A DNA stretch of 64,000 nt from Methylobacterium sp. BTF04. GTDB lineage: Bacteria; Pseudomonadota; Alphaproteobacteria; Rhizobiales; Beijerinckiaceae. The DNA is taken from assembly GCF_010692745.1 (NCBI RefSeq), contig NZ_JAAHTB010000013.1:1-64000 (forward strand). The letters run 5' to 3'. The position numbers and the translations under genes are program-made. The notes beneath the pieces were generated by a model. The model was given only the letters and a program-made list of their open reading frames with translations, searched no databases and was not told where the DNA came from. Shown here piece by piece: positions 46,387-55,636 of this stretch; the stretch's first letter is position 1, and every line of letters begins with the position of its first letter.

Positions 46387-47436
46387 TCAGGACGCGAGGA
46401 GGGCCACGGCCACGGCCGGGCCGCAGGTGGAGGCCCAATCGGCCCCCGTCTCGGGCAGGTTTTTCGCGATGAGGGCGGTGAGGCCGAGGGAACGCCGGCC
46501 GAGGCGTTGCGCCAGGCGTTCTGCCAGGAACAACCCCGCTCCGCACACCACCAGGGGAGCGTCCGGTGGGATATCCGAGCGCGAGAGCAGGGTCGCTGCC
46601 GCGTCGTGCAGGGCTCGCAACTGGGCCTCGGAAAAATGCGCCGCGAGGGCCCGCCACTCGTCCGGCGTGCCTTCGCCATGGTCCCGGCCGATGATCCGGG
46701 CGAGCCGGGTCTCGCTCTCGGCGATCGACTTCCCCTTCATGTCGGCGCTGCTCTGCTGATCGGCACCTTCGGGCAGGTCTCCGGTGATCCGGTAGATGTC
46801 GGCGGTGGTGGCGAAGGTCTCCGCCATCAGCCGCGTGCGGCGGCCGCGGAAAGGAGCCTGATCGGCCAGGCCGATCAGGTGCGTGCGCACCACGCCCGAA
46901 TAGACGAGTTCGCCGGTCTCCAGACGCTCGGCGTCGCTGTAGCCGAGCGTCGCCGGTCGCCCGGACACCACCGGGATCAGGTCGGCGGTGGTGGAGCCGA
47001 TATCGATCAGCAGCGCGTCGGCGACGTGGCGCCCGACGAGAGCGGCGGTGGCGTGCCAGTTCGCCGAGGCGACGTCGGCGGAGGCGTCGCGCGCGGCCGC
47101 CGCGGCGAGGAGCCCCGAACGCCCGGCATAGATCCGCACCGTGCCGGCAAGATGCGCCTGCGCCCAGTCGGACAGCTGCGCCACGCCGTCGGCGCGGTCG
47201 GCGAAGCAGTCGGTGAGCTCACCCGTCATCGTCACGACGTGGTCGGCCTCAGACCGCGCCCAGTCGGGCAGCCCAGCAAAGGTCTCGTCGAGGGCCGGCA
47301 GGCCGCGCCAGAGCCGGCACGGGGCCTGCACCACGGCCTCGACCCGGCCGTTGCGGACGAGAGCCGCCTTGACATGGACCCCGCCGAGATCCCAGCCGAT
47401 CACCGGACGCTGCGTTGCTGCGGATGCTGGTGTCAC
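46387..47436 (-). CDS. mfnF: MfnF homologue (hydantoinase/oxoprolinase-like, H4MPT-linked)
   Basis: The product is 349 residues of an actin-fold ATPase family. The start reads VIGWDLGGVHVKAALV, with phosphate loops ALLIDIGSTTADLIPVVSG and APLVVCGAGLFLAERL. The family is annotated as an H4MPT-linked C1-transfer protein. The archaeal member MfnF couples the furan diphosphate to gamma-glutamyltyramine to make the methanofuran core. A GTG start at 47436 is used. It is divergent from the HisA-like gene. Confidence 0.78.
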   Translation of the reverse strand: MTPASAATQRPVIGWDLGGVHVKAALVRNGRVEAVVQAPCRLWRGLPALDETFAGLPDWARSEADHVVTMTGELTDCFADRADGVAQLSDWAQAHLAGTVRIYAGRSGLLAAAAARDASADVASANWHATAALVGRHVADALLIDIGSTTADLIPVVSGRPATLGYSDAERLETGELVYSGVVRTHLIGLADQAPFRGRRTRLMAETFATTADIYRITGDLPEGADQQSSADMKGKSIAESETRLARIIGRDHGEGTPDEWRALAAHFSEAQLRALHDAAATLLSRSDIPPDAPLVVCGAGLFLAERLAQRLGRRSLGLTALIAKNLPETGADWASTCGPAVAVALLAS

Positions 47437-47468
47437 GGAACGCGCCTGAAGAGAAGGGATGGAGCCGG

Positions 47469-48188
47469 ATGGCGGATGGATTCGAGATCGTCCCGGTGAT
47501 CGACCTGCGCCACGGCCAAGTGGTGCGGGCGCGAGCCGGGGAGCGCGCCTCCTATGCCCCGATCGTGACGCCCTTGGCAAAGGGCGCGGAGCCCGCGGAT
47601 GTGGCGCGTGGCCTCCTGGCCGCGGTGCCGGCACGCATCCTCTACGTCGCCGACCTCGACGCGATCATCGACCATGCCGCCCCGGACCTCGCGAGCCTCG
47701 CGCGGATCGCTCACGCCTGCCCCGGGGTGACGCTGTGGGTCGATGCGGGTTTCGGCGATGCGGCCGGCGTTGCGGATTTCCTGCGAACGGGCCTCGGCCG
47801 GCCGGTGATCGGCAGCGAGAGCCAGACCGATGCGGATTTGGTGCGCGGTCTCGGCGACCGGGCCGTGTTCTCCCTCGATACCCAGGGCGACGAGCGCCTC
47901 GGCCCGATCGCCCTGCATGCGCAGCCGGAACACTGGCCGCGCGACGTGATCGTGATGACGCTGGGGCGGATCGGCGTGGGAGGCGGCCCGGATCTCGATC
48001 GTCTCGGAGCGGTGCGGGCGATGAGCCCGGCGACGCGCCTCTATGCGGCCGGCGGCGTGCGCGGCCCCGAGGATGTGGCGGCGCTCACAGCGCTCGGCGT
48101 CGCCGGCGCCCTTGTGGCGTCCGCGATCCACGATGGCGGCTTTGGAGCATCGCCCCGACACGGGGACGTCGTGTCTCGAAAAAGCTGA
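47469..48188 (+). CDS. HisA/HisF-like TIM-barrel protein
   Basis: The product is 239 residues. The N-terminus EIVPVIDLRHGQVVRA and the phosphate-binding YAAGGVRGPEDVAAL are typical of HisA-type barrels. Several family residues (DLDAI, DTQGDERLGP) suggest a HisA-related enzyme of the methanogen/methylotroph group rather than a true histidine gene, and no other his gene is nearby. A cofactor role is inferred. It is divergent from the MfnF gene with a 32-bp spacer. Confidence 0.78.
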   Translation: MADGFEIVPVIDLRHGQVVRARAGERASYAPIVTPLAKGAEPADVARGLLAAVPARILYVADLDAIIDHAAPDLASLARIAHACPGVTLWVDAGFGDAAGVADFLRTGLGRPVIGSESQTDADLVRGLGDRAVFSLDTQGDERLGPIALHAQPEHWPRDVIVMTLGRIGVGGGPDLDRLGAVRAMSPATRLYAAGGVRGPEDVAALTALGVAGALVASAIHDGGFGASPRHGDVVSRKS

Positions 48189-48253
48189 CGCAACCACGAG
48201 ACACCAGAGCGTCGTCCCGAATGCGAAATCCGGTTCGGTGCTCTAGTGGATCG

Positions 48254-48285
48254 CTCAAAAAGAATGGGGCGGCTGACGCCGCCCC
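48254..48285 (-). terminator. terminator of fae
   Basis: GGGGCGGC and GCCGCCCC form a perfect 8-bp stem (loop TGAC on the plus strand). On the minus strand it is followed by ATTCTTTTTGAG, a T-rich tail. It ends the fae transcript about 100 bp after its stop codon and may also stop the HisA-like gene. Confidence 0.75.
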
Positions 48286-48381
48286 ACTTGAAGTTCATCG
48301 TCCGAGGAAGATGGATGCCAGTCGCTGGAGCAGGCCCCGCGGTGCGGGCGGAGGCTCGCTCTGCCCAGGACTGCCTCCAAT

Positions 48382-48894
48382 CTAAGCGTTCGACGCGAAG
48401 GGGTGCGTAGCCGAGTTGCGCTGCTCGGTGACGACGGCCGCGGTGGGCTCGCCCTTGACGGCGCGCTCGATGGAGAGCTTCACGGCGTCGTAGTTGTACT
48501 TCTGGATCTTGGCGTCGTCGGCCGCTTCCCAGTGAATGAACACGCCGACCAGGATGAACAGGTCGTCGGCTTCATCAGCGGGGATCGTGCCTTCGGCGAC
48601 GCAATCCTGCACGGCCTTGGCGACACCGTGCTGGGCAGGGCCGAACATCTGGACGGCCTGACGGGCGTCGTTGATGGTGACCTTGTTGAACATCAGGGTG
48701 TTCGGCTTGCAGGGCAGGTTCGGCGCGATGACGGCGAGCAGGCTGGTGAAGCCGTGCTTGTTGTTCACGAGGCCGTTGCAGAAAGCCGTCTCGGCCGGCG
48801 AGCCGCGCGGTCCGATGATGAGATCGATGTGGGCGACCTCGTTGCCATCGCCGACGAGAGCCTCGCCGACCATAACCTTGTTGATCTTCGCCAT
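48382..48894 (-). CDS. fae: formaldehyde-activating enzyme
   Basis: The product is 170 residues. It has the Fae family start [20 protein letters not shown] (His22 in the active-site region) and the C-terminal SATHPF. Fae catalyses condensation of formaldehyde with H4MPT to methylene-H4MPT in the cytoplasm, detoxifying and channelling formaldehyde from methanol oxidation. The length fits homopentameric Fae. A GGGAG site precedes the ATG. A separate 240-bp upstream spacer suggests its own strong promoter. Confidence 0.97.
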   Translation of the reverse strand: MAKINKVMVGEALVGDGNEVAHIDLIIGPRGSPAETAFCNGLVNNKHGFTSLLAVIAPNLPCKPNTLMFNKVTINDARQAVQMFGPAQHGVAKAVQDCVAEGTIPADEADDLFILVGVFIHWEAADDAKIQKYNYDAVKLSIERAVKGEPTAAVVTEQRNSATHPFASNA

Positions 48895-49041
48895 GTGGGG
48901 TTTCTCCCAGGAGTCTTGAAAAGACGTGACCGCCCCCGAAGACGGGCGCGGCCGAAAGCTATCCTTGTTCACGGCGTCCAGCCTCGTAAGAGGCCGGACC
49001 GGTTAGCCCGGATCGCGGCGCGGACCCTACTCTGGGGTCTT

Positions 49042-49065
49042 GCCCGGAACAACCCTGCTCCGGGC
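49042..49065 (-). terminator. hairpin between orf17 and fae
   Basis: GCCCGGA and TCCGGGC pair perfectly around a 10-base loop, 69 bp beyond the orf17 stop codon. No T-run follows, so it might attenuate read-through into fae rather than end transcription. Confidence 0.4.
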
Positions 49066-49134
49066 GTGGTTTTCGGCAAATTATTTGAAGAGAGCGGGAA
49101 CAATTCCTGTCGATGGTCGATCGCATGGTCGGGT

Positions 49135-49992
49135 TCACGCGGACAGGTGGTCGAGGAACAGGGTCGCCACGGTGAAATCCGCGCTGGTGCCCGGATTGAG
49201 GCCGGCTGCCTTCCAGGCCCTGTCCCGTTCCAGCAGGGCCTCCACCGGCTCCGCTGCGAGGTCGAGGGCGAGAAGCGCCGCCGCTTCCAGGCGCAGGGCC
49301 TCGGCGCGCTCCGCTCCGTGCTTGCGGGACACATGAGTGTCGGGCGCCTGAGCGAGGTAGGCGAGGAACACTGCGGTGGTGGTCCAGGGCGGCGCGAGCC
49401 CGCGTGCACGGGCCGCCGCGAGGGCCGGCAGCCCGATGGTGAAGAGGTCGGCGAAACCGGTGACGTAGGCGCGGGCGATGGCGTCCCGTGGGGCCGCCTC
49501 CGCCATTGCTGCAACGAGCGAAGGCGGCGATTCCGTCTCTGTGACGTCATGGCGGGCGGCCTTTCCGAGGCCGCCTGGGTTGGCGCGGCGAATCGCGGCG
49601 TAGACGTCGTCCGCATCCTGCCTGTCGAAGCCGCCGAGCACGCGGAGGAGAGCGTCCGGCAGCGTGCCGTCCTGTTCGGCCGCCAGGGCGAGCGGCGCGC
49701 AGAGCAGGAGGATCCCCAGATTGGTGTTCTGGCCCACCGCCGCCATGGTGGCGTCCATGGCATCGCGGACCCGTCGCCCGACCCGTGACCCGGCGCCGGC
49801 CAAATGGGGCGCCGATACCGTGGCGCTTGTGACGAAATCCACCACCGCCATGCGGTGGCCATCGGCGAAGGTATGGACGTTGCCGGGCTTGAGCGCATCG
49901 AGTTCGGCAAGGCAGCTCGCGCGGTAGGCCCGCGCGATCGCCTCCGGGGTGAGGCCCCTCCTCTCGGCGCCCTTCATACCGAGGCCTGTCAT
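49135..49992 (-). CDS. orf17: CitG/MdcB-like protein (orf17 type) of the H4MPT cluster
   Basis: The product is 285 residues. Family features of triphosphoribosyl-dephospho-CoA synthases are present: ELDALKPGNVHTFADGHRM near the N-terminus and VGQNTNLGILLLCAPLALAA. In methylotrophs this family member lies beside fae and is needed for the H4MPT pathway, probably in cofactor synthesis. The reaction is not established. The ATG at 49992 overlaps the orf7 stop, and an alternative ATG lies 5 codons downstream. Confidence 0.8.
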   Translation of the reverse strand: MTGLGMKGAERRGLTPEAIARAYRASCLAELDALKPGNVHTFADGHRMAVVDFVTSATVSAPHLAGAGSRVGRRVRDAMDATMAAVGQNTNLGILLLCAPLALAAEQDGTLPDALLRVLGGFDRQDADDVYAAIRRANPGGLGKAARHDVTETESPPSLVAAMAEAAPRDAIARAYVTGFADLFTIGLPALAAARARGLAPPWTTTAVFLAYLAQAPDTHVSRKHGAERAEALRLEAAALLALDLAAEPVEALLERDRAWKAAGLNPGTSADFTVATLFLDHLSA

Positions 49993-50903
49993 CCCAACGC
50001 GGAGACGAGGCGCGGAGGCCGGGCGGCCCGCACGGCGTTGAGGAAGCCGCGCGCGACGGCCAGGGCGATATCGACTTCGGTGACCTTCTGCAGCCCCGAC
50101 CAGGCCGGCATGCTGTTGACCTCGAGCACGAGGAAGCCGCCCTCCCCGTCCTCGACGAGATCGATTCCGGTATAATCGACACCCACCGCTGCCGCGGCCC
50201 GTTCCGCCAGTTCGGCGGCGGCGGGCGGCATCGCCCAGGGCAGCGGCCGGCCTCCGCGATGGACGTTGGTGATCCAGCCGTCGCCCTCGCGAATCATCCC
50301 GGCAATGGCCCGGCCCTCGCAGACGAAGACCCGGTAATCGCGCCACAGACCATCGCTGCGGGCGATGTAGCGCTGAAGATAGTAGACGCGGGACACCGCC
50401 TCCTCGTCGGGTAGGTCATCGGGCGTCTCGATCAGCTGGAGGCCCTCCCCCTGCGAGCCGAACAGAGGCTTCAGGACGATCGGTCGACCCGGACCGGCCT
50501 CGCGGGCCACCAGCTCGGCCGCCGCTTCGCGCTTGGAGAACACGAACGTGTCGGGGGTGCGCAGGCCGGCCCGGTCGATGAGCAGGCTGGTCATCGCCTT
50601 GTCCACCGAGCGCTCAATCGCGACGGGTGAGTTCCAAACGGTGGTGCCCGAGGCGACGAGGGCGTGAAGCACGCCGAGCCGCATGGTGGTGGCCTCGAAG
50701 GTCCCGCCGGCCACCGTGCGCAACAGAACGCCGTCCGGCAGGGCGTCGGGGAAGCCCGGTACGCGCAGGGGCTCGGGGCCCCCCGTCTGGATCGCCACGT
50801 CGGCGAGGGAGAACAGAACCGGCTCGGCGCCGAGACTGATCAAGGCAGCCTTCAGCCGCGCCTTGTGCCAGTTGCCGTTATCGGCCGCGAGCCCGATCCG
50901 CAT
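49989..50903 (-). CDS. orf7: RimK-like ATP-grasp ligase (orf7 type)
   Basis: The product is 304 residues of the RimK/GshB ATP-grasp fold. It shows SVDKAMTSLLIDRAGLRTPD, the ATP-binding IVLKPLFGSQGEGLQLIE and the metal-binding GGFLVLEVNSMPAW. RimK ligases add glutamate to a carboxylate. Here the likely acceptor is a cofactor, such as the polyglutamate tail of methylofuran or the glutamyl end of H4MPT. It is followed by orf17 (4-bp overlap) and separated from mch by a palindromic spacer. Confidence 0.83.
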   Translation of the reverse strand: MRIGLAADNGNWHKARLKAALISLGAEPVLFSLADVAIQTGGPEPLRVPGFPDALPDGVLLRTVAGGTFEATTMRLGVLHALVASGTTVWNSPVAIERSVDKAMTSLLIDRAGLRTPDTFVFSKREAAAELVAREAGPGRPIVLKPLFGSQGEGLQLIETPDDLPDEEAVSRVYYLQRYIARSDGLWRDYRVFVCEGRAIAGMIREGDGWITNVHRGGRPLPWAMPPAAAELAERAAAAVGVDYTGIDLVEDGEGGFLVLEVNSMPAWSGLQKVTEVDIALAVARGFLNAVRAARPPRLVSALG

Positions 50904-50928
50904 GTCTTTCGCAAACCTCGACGTCTGT

Positions 50929-51055
50929 CCCTCTCCCCGGTGCGGGAGAGGGTGGCCCGCATCAGCGGGTCGGGAGATAAGGAACGCATCGCCCAGAGAG
51001 GGCGTCCCCTCTCCCGCCTGCTTCGCCGGCACCCTCCCCCGCGAAGGGGGGAGGG
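50929..51055. repeat. palindromic intergenic element between mch and orf7
   Basis: Two hairpins flank a third: CCCTCTCCC/GGGAGAGGG at 50929-50952 and CCCTCCCCC/GGGGGAGGG at 51032-51055. In between are further complementary C-T-rich and G-A-rich blocks. The pattern resembles the REP-like elements scattered through Rhizobiales genomes. It sits inside an otherwise tightly spaced operon. Confidence 0.7.
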
Positions 51056-51069
51056 CCATGACCGATCGC

Positions 51070-52056
51070 TCAGCTGAACGAGGCTTCGACGAGCTCCGGC
51101 ATCAGCTTGCCACCGCGGAAACTCTTGCCCGAGGTGACGGACGTGACGATGACCTCGGCCGGGCTGAAGAGCGCGCCGTCGATCTTGTAGAAATCGCCGT
51201 TCACCCGGCCGAAGATTTCGGCGAAGGGGGCGCCGTGATCGGCCGAGGTAGTGGAGGGTAGCTGCTCGGCGAGCTGCTTGGCGTCGGCTTCGTCGGCCTC
51301 GACGTAGAGATGTACCCGGCCGCCATAGATGATGGCGTCGTTGGTGCGGCCCATGGCCTGGATGAAGTCGGGGTGCTGGGGCGAGAGCGGAGCCGAGCCG
51401 ATGCCGTCCACGATCTTGTGTAGGTCGAAGCCGACGGTGTGGGCCTTGTGGAGCGCCACTTCGAGCACGCGGGCGACGACCTGGGTGGAGCCGGCGAGGC
51501 TCTGGGTCGGGGCGTAGATGAAGGTCAGGTCCTCGGGCCGCAGGCCGCAGGCCTCGGCGACCTTGGCGATGACGGAAGCCGGCGGGCCGCCCGCGGCTTC
51601 GAGCACCAGGGCGGTCCGGGTGGCGGTGTCGCGGTACCCGAGCTCCTTGTAGAGGTCTTCCACAACGGCCACGGCCCGGCCCGGGCCCGAACCGAGGGCG
51701 AAGAAGCCGGAATCGCCGGTCTCGTCGGCGAGCGACCAGCCGGCATATTGGCTGCCGAGACAGGCGATCACCGGATCGGCCGCATGCACGACCACCGAGT
51801 AGGGCCACGACGAGATCGGGCCGGACGGGGCGATCGAGACGGTGCCGAGGCCGCCGAGGCAGATCTCGGCAAGGCGCCGTCCGGCCTCGATGGAGCCGCG
51901 CACAGTGGCGCCGGCATCGATCATGCGCGCGCCGTTCTGCGTGGTCACGGCCAGACGCAGCACGTCGGCATCGGCCACCAGCCGCTCGACCATGGGGGCC
52001 GTCAGCGCGTTGACGCTCGGATAGGGGCGGCTCTGCGCCGTCGGACTTGTGGTCAT
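51070..52056 (-). CDS. mch: methenyl-H4MPT cyclohydrolase
   Basis: The product is 328 residues of the Mch family: [20 protein letters not shown] at the N-terminus, [20 protein letters not shown] in the middle and [20 protein letters not shown]. It hydrolyses methenyl-H4MPT to N5-formyl-H4MPT in the cytoplasm, between MtdB and Fhc. Length equals known bacterial and archaeal enzymes. Its ATG overlaps the orf5 stop by 4 bp. Confidence 0.95.
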   Translation of the reverse strand: MTTSPTAQSRPYPSVNALTAPMVERLVADADVLRLAVTTQNGARMIDAGATVRGSIEAGRRLAEICLGGLGTVSIAPSGPISSWPYSVVVHAADPVIACLGSQYAGWSLADETGDSGFFALGSGPGRAVAVVEDLYKELGYRDTATRTALVLEAAGGPPASVIAKVAEACGLRPEDLTFIYAPTQSLAGSTQVVARVLEVALHKAHTVGFDLHKIVDGIGSAPLSPQHPDFIQAMGRTNDAIIYGGRVHLYVEADEADAKQLAEQLPSTTSADHGAPFAEIFGRVNGDFYKIDGALFSPAEVIVTSVTSGKSFRGGKLMPELVEASFS

Positions 52057-53225
52057 GGGTATCCCTCCGTCAGGTCGAGCAAGGCGCGCAAGGTGGCAGC
52101 CCGGCTTCGCAACATTTCTTTCGTGGCGGCCGAGTCCGGACCTGTGGCGAACAGGGTGCACAGCGGTGCATCGCGTGCCACTGCGGTGCCGGATCTTGGG
52201 CGGTCGCGAACGAAATCCGGCCAGTCGACGGGCGGCATCGGCGCGTAGCCGGCAGCCGCGTAACAGATTTCCGCGGCCGCCGCATCCACCGGCACCGCCT
52301 GCCGCTCCGGCAGTTTCCCGCGGCTGGCCGCGATATGCTGGGCGAGAAGCGGTATCGGGCGCCGGTCGAGTACATCGAGGGTGGCCCCGGGGCGCGGGTT
52401 GATCTCAGTGAGCCACCACGCCTCCCCCGCGACGAGGAGGTCGGCACTGGCGAGCCCGCGTAGGCCGGTTTCGGATACCAGCCGCCCCACTGCGTCTTCG
52501 ATCTGCGCGAGCATGCATGGGGCGAGGGCCTGCTCCTCGTGGCGCGCACGCTCCACCGCCCCGGCATAGCGGAACGGGCGCAGCGGCGAAGGTGCGCTCC
52601 ACTGTTCGGTGATCCCGACGACAACGATGCTCTGCCCGTCGGCCAGGAACGCCAGGGCATGGGCCTGCCCCGGCACGCGGGCCTGGAAATACGCGCCCGG
52701 CGGCGCAGGCCCGGCGGTGGCGGCGCGGATATGGGTGCCGCCCGAGCCGCCGGCGCGCTTCAGCAGCCATCCCGCGCGATCGGCCACCGGATCGCGGCTG
52801 ATCGTTGGGTGCGGAATGCCGAGGCGCCCGCACAGGGCGGCGAACCGATCGGGGTCCTTGAGGTGCGCGACGGATTCCGCCGACGCGCCGAGAAGCGGAA
52901 AGCCCGTGGCGATCGCTGCGATCAGATCCGGTGCGCCCTCGAATCCACTGCCGAGGACGATGCCGATGGGTGGCGTTCGCGCGCGCGCGGCGAGTTCGCC
53001 GAGGTGCGCCAGTAAGCTCTCACCGCCGAGGCGCCCGCCGCCGAACCGCCCGGCGACGGGCTGGTGATGCTCAGCCAACGCCAGAGTGTCGGCATCGCCG
53101 AACAGGTCGAGCACCAAAGGGCGCAATCCCGCCCGCCGCGCCGCCTGAGCCAGGGCGCGGCCGGATTGCGCGGCGATCAGGATCGTGTCGCCGGGGCGGG
53201 CGTCCTCAAGCACGCGGGCGCTCAC
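52053..53225 (-). CDS. orf5: ATP-grasp protein of the H4MPT cluster (orf5 type)
   Basis: The product is 390 residues. An N-terminal Rossmann-like part ([20 protein letters not shown]) precedes an ATP-grasp core ([18 protein letters not shown]) and a metal site ([17 protein letters not shown]). Gene order mtdB-orf5-mch matches M. extorquens. It is a likely ligase of cofactor synthesis, with substrate unknown. The start is GTG at 53225. The frame is open further upstream but without family character. Confidence 0.8.
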   Translation of the reverse strand: MSARVLEDARPGDTILIAAQSGRALAQAARRAGLRPLVLDLFGDADTLALAEHHQPVAGRFGGGRLGGESLLAHLGELAARARTPPIGIVLGSGFEGAPDLIAAIATGFPLLGASAESVAHLKDPDRFAALCGRLGIPHPTISRDPVADRAGWLLKRAGGSGGTHIRAATAGPAPPGAYFQARVPGQAHALAFLADGQSIVVVGITEQWSAPSPLRPFRYAGAVERARHEEQALAPCMLAQIEDAVGRLVSETGLRGLASADLLVAGEAWWLTEINPRPGATLDVLDRRPIPLLAQHIAASRGKLPERQAVPVDAAAAEICYAAAGYAPMPPVDWPDFVRDRPRSGTAVARDAPLCTLFATGPDSAATKEMLRSRAATLRALLDLTEGYP

Positions 53226-53286
53226 GGGCCGGCGCGTCGGGCTCGGGAACCGACCCTTTGAGCGACGACCCGGTCCGAGGATCGGT

Positions 53287-54180
53287 TCAGCCCGCCACCT
53301 CGACCGCGACCGTATAGGCATCGCGGAAATCGAGGCAGAGCGGGGTTTCGGCTTCGAGCAGGCGACGGAACAGGCGCGATTGCGTCTGGTATTTCACGTT
53401 GCCCACCGCCAGCGCGCCGATGCCGACGCCCTTGCCGACGGGCAGTGGGACGTCGACGGCATTGACGTCGATTCCGGCGATTCCGGCCGGGGGAACGGCG
53501 TTGACGTCGGAAGCCACGAGCAGATTGGGCGCCGATTCGAGATCCTGTGCGGACAGGATCGGAACGCCGGCCGGTCCGGCCGAGAGAATGACATCGGCCT
53601 CCGCGATGGCGGTCCGGCGGGCCTCTGCCGTGGAGCCGTCCACCGCCCCGACGTCGATGCCGAAGCGCCATTTCATGGTGAAGGCGATCTTGCTCACGCG
53701 CTCCTCGCCGTCATGGCCGACCAGGACCGTCTTGGCGCCTTCCAGCGCTCCGATCACCGCGGCGACGTAGGCGACGACGCCGGCCCCGCCGAAGATGACG
53801 ATGCGCTTGCCCTTGAGATCGGTGCCGAACTTCGCCTTCAGGGCGCGGGTCACCTCGGCGACCATGGCCGCACCGGTGGTGAACGATCCTGCGGGATCGG
53901 CGATGATGTGGTTGGCGAACGGCGGCACCAGGGCCTTCTTGGCCCGGTCCATCATGTCGAGGGCATCCTCGGCGTTCTTGCCGCCGATGAAGATGCTGGT
54001 GCGCACGCCGTCATGGGGTGAGCGGGAGAAAATCGAATCCTGGACCAGGGACGTGACGTCGGGCAGCGTTACGTCGGTATAGGTGGCGATGGTTTCGAAC
54101 CCGGCATCGACGGCCATGTTCACGTCGAACGGGCTCATGTGCTTCAGGGGCGTAAGCATATGCAGGATCGAGCGGGCCAT
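53287..54180 (-). CDS. mtdB: NAD(P)-dependent methylene-H4MPT dehydrogenase
   Basis: The product is 297 residues. The family start is LHMLTPLKHMSPFDVNMAVD, and the Rossmann nucleotide motif GKRIVIFGGAGVVAYVAAVIGAL sits mid-protein. MtdB oxidises methylene-H4MPT to methenyl-H4MPT with NAD or NADP. The context of mch and fae favours MtdB over the paralogue MtdA, which usually lies with fch and serine-cycle genes. It is followed 61 bp later by orf5. Confidence 0.93.
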   Translation of the reverse strand: MARSILHMLTPLKHMSPFDVNMAVDAGFETIATYTDVTLPDVTSLVQDSIFSRSPHDGVRTSIFIGGKNAEDALDMMDRAKKALVPPFANHIIADPAGSFTTGAAMVAEVTRALKAKFGTDLKGKRIVIFGGAGVVAYVAAVIGALEGAKTVLVGHDGEERVSKIAFTMKWRFGIDVGAVDGSTAEARRTAIAEADVILSAGPAGVPILSAQDLESAPNLLVASDVNAVPPAGIAGIDVNAVDVPLPVGKGVGIGALAVGNVKYQTQSRLFRRLLEAETPLCLDFRDAYTVAVEVAG

Positions 54181-54290
54181 CGTCGGTCTCCCTCCGGGTC
54201 TTCGCACCCCCCGATCGTGCGCCGGGGCGGCGATTTGTCAAAGCCGGTCGCGTCCGGTCCGGTCAAGCGCTCGGCGTAGCGCGTCACGTC

Positions 54291-55274
54291 TTAAAGCGGC
54301 GTCACCGAAGCGCCGGTATTGCGTCCGCGCGCGATCAGGAACTGTAACGGGCCGGGCCGTTGCAGGCTGGCGACAAGCTGGCGCGCTGCGTCTTCTGACG
54401 GCATCAATGCGAAGCCGGTCGGGCCCCAGGAGCTCTGGCCGTAGCCGGCGACCCCTTGCGCGGCGATCGCCCCCAGCGCCTCCGCCACGGCGGGGCTGGC
54501 GTAGCGCCCGCCCTGATGCGGCGCGAAATGGTCGCCGATCAGGCGCTGGATCGTGGTGATTCCGGCGCCGAACCCCTCCGGCTCGGCGGTGGCGGCGGCA
54601 GGCAGCACCTGCATCAGGACGATGCGGCAGATCTCGGCGGCCTGACTTTCTGGAAACCGTGGGAGATCGCGAAACGCCTCGACCTCGCGGCTGCCGTGGA
54701 CGCCGGTCATGCTGGTGTCGAGGATCAGGACGATGCGCCAATCCTCCGGATAGGCAAGCCGCGCGATCAGGGGCGGCGGGGTGCCGAGGCCATCGCGGCC
54801 GCCATCGACGATGAGGCCGCCCTGCGTGAAGGCGGCCAGACCGATTCCGGAGCGGTTGCCCCGGTCGAGGGCGTTGGCGAACGCCTCCGGTGCGAAGGCG
54901 CGTCCGTCGAGACCCGCCAGGGCTGCGGCGACGCTGAGAGCCAGTTGCGTGCCCGAGCCGAAGCCCGCATGGGCGGGCATCGTCTCTTCGATCCGCAGGG
55001 CGGCGTGACCCGCGATTCCGAGATACCCGGCCGCCGCCAGCGCATAGCTCCGGGCCCGTTCGGCCTCCGGTCCGGTAATCGTCAGGTTCGGCGAGGGCCG
55101 GGCGGTGAGGCTGATCGCGGGCGTGTCGAGGGCGAGGCCGATGCTGCCGAAGCGCCGGCCGAGGCCACCATGCAGGTCGAGGAAGCCGAAATGCAGGCGG
55201 CCCGGTGCGGCGACCCGCACGCCGGCCGCAACCGTTTCCGTTTCGCCCAATGCCCCGTCCGGGATCTGTGCCAC
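54291..55274 (-). CDS. mptG: beta-ribofuranosylaminobenzene 5'-phosphate synthase
   Basis: The product is 327 residues of the GHMP-type RFAP synthase family. The N-terminus VAAPGRLHFGFLDLHGGLGR and the glycine-rich loop PAHAGFGSGTQLALSVAAAL are family-typical. The enzyme joins phosphoribosyl pyrophosphate and p-aminobenzoate with loss of CO2 and pyrophosphate, the first committed step of H4MPT synthesis. In M. extorquens it is known as Orf4. It lies 110 bp upstream of mtdB and is divergent from fhcB. Confidence 0.9.
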   Translation of the reverse strand: MAQIPDGALGETETVAAGVRVAAPGRLHFGFLDLHGGLGRRFGSIGLALDTPAISLTARPSPNLTITGPEAERARSYALAAAGYLGIAGHAALRIEETMPAHAGFGSGTQLALSVAAALAGLDGRAFAPEAFANALDRGNRSGIGLAAFTQGGLIVDGGRDGLGTPPPLIARLAYPEDWRIVLILDTSMTGVHGSREVEAFRDLPRFPESQAAEICRIVLMQVLPAAATAEPEGFGAGITTIQRLIGDHFAPHQGGRYASPAVAEALGAIAAQGVAGYGQSSWGPTGFALMPSEDAARQLVASLQRPGPLQFLIARGRNTGASVTPL

Positions 55275-55636
55275 GTCGATCCCTCTCGTAACGAACGCCG
55301 AGCGATTCCCGGGAGCTTTCCCTCAAGAATTGCTGAGTCCGGTGCCCCTCGATCGTGCGGATTTAACCTCTCGGCCCGAACCCGCCTCGTCGGATGCGGC
55401 TTCTCCCACGGAGGACGGACGCCTCGCAAGCGCCGAGACCAAATCTCGGCCTCGCGGCGCGTAGGCCCCTCGCGGAGCGCGAAAACCCGAAGCGCAGCCG
55501 GGACGCGGGACTTGCTTGGCGGCCTGTGCCGATGCAAACGTGCCGCCCGATCGATATGGACTGGCTCAGTCCCGCCGTGCGCACCGCCCGATAACCGGTG
55601 GAGCGCCGGGCCCTCGTTTTTCCGAAGGTGCAAGGC
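55275..55636. promoter_or_regulatory. 362-bp divergent promoter region of mptG and fhcBADC
   Basis: No supported gene lies here. The plus frame upstream of fhcB is open for 66 codons (55394-55594) but ends at a stop 4 bp before the GTG at 55598 and reads as non-family sequence. The region must hold promoters for the RFAP synthase gene and the fhc operon. No operator pattern is obvious. Confidence 0.5.

Noticed and set aside
48286..48381. Possible small gene between the fae terminator and fae
   Set aside because: The candidate frames lack a start codon or ribosome site, and the stretch is best explained as the fae 3' untranslated region.
55394..55594. 66-codon frame in the fhcB upstream region, in the same frame as fhcB
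   Set aside because: A stop separates it from fhcB, and its Arg/Pro-rich translation does not resemble the missing N-terminal domain of FwdB, so a broken longer fhcB is not supported.
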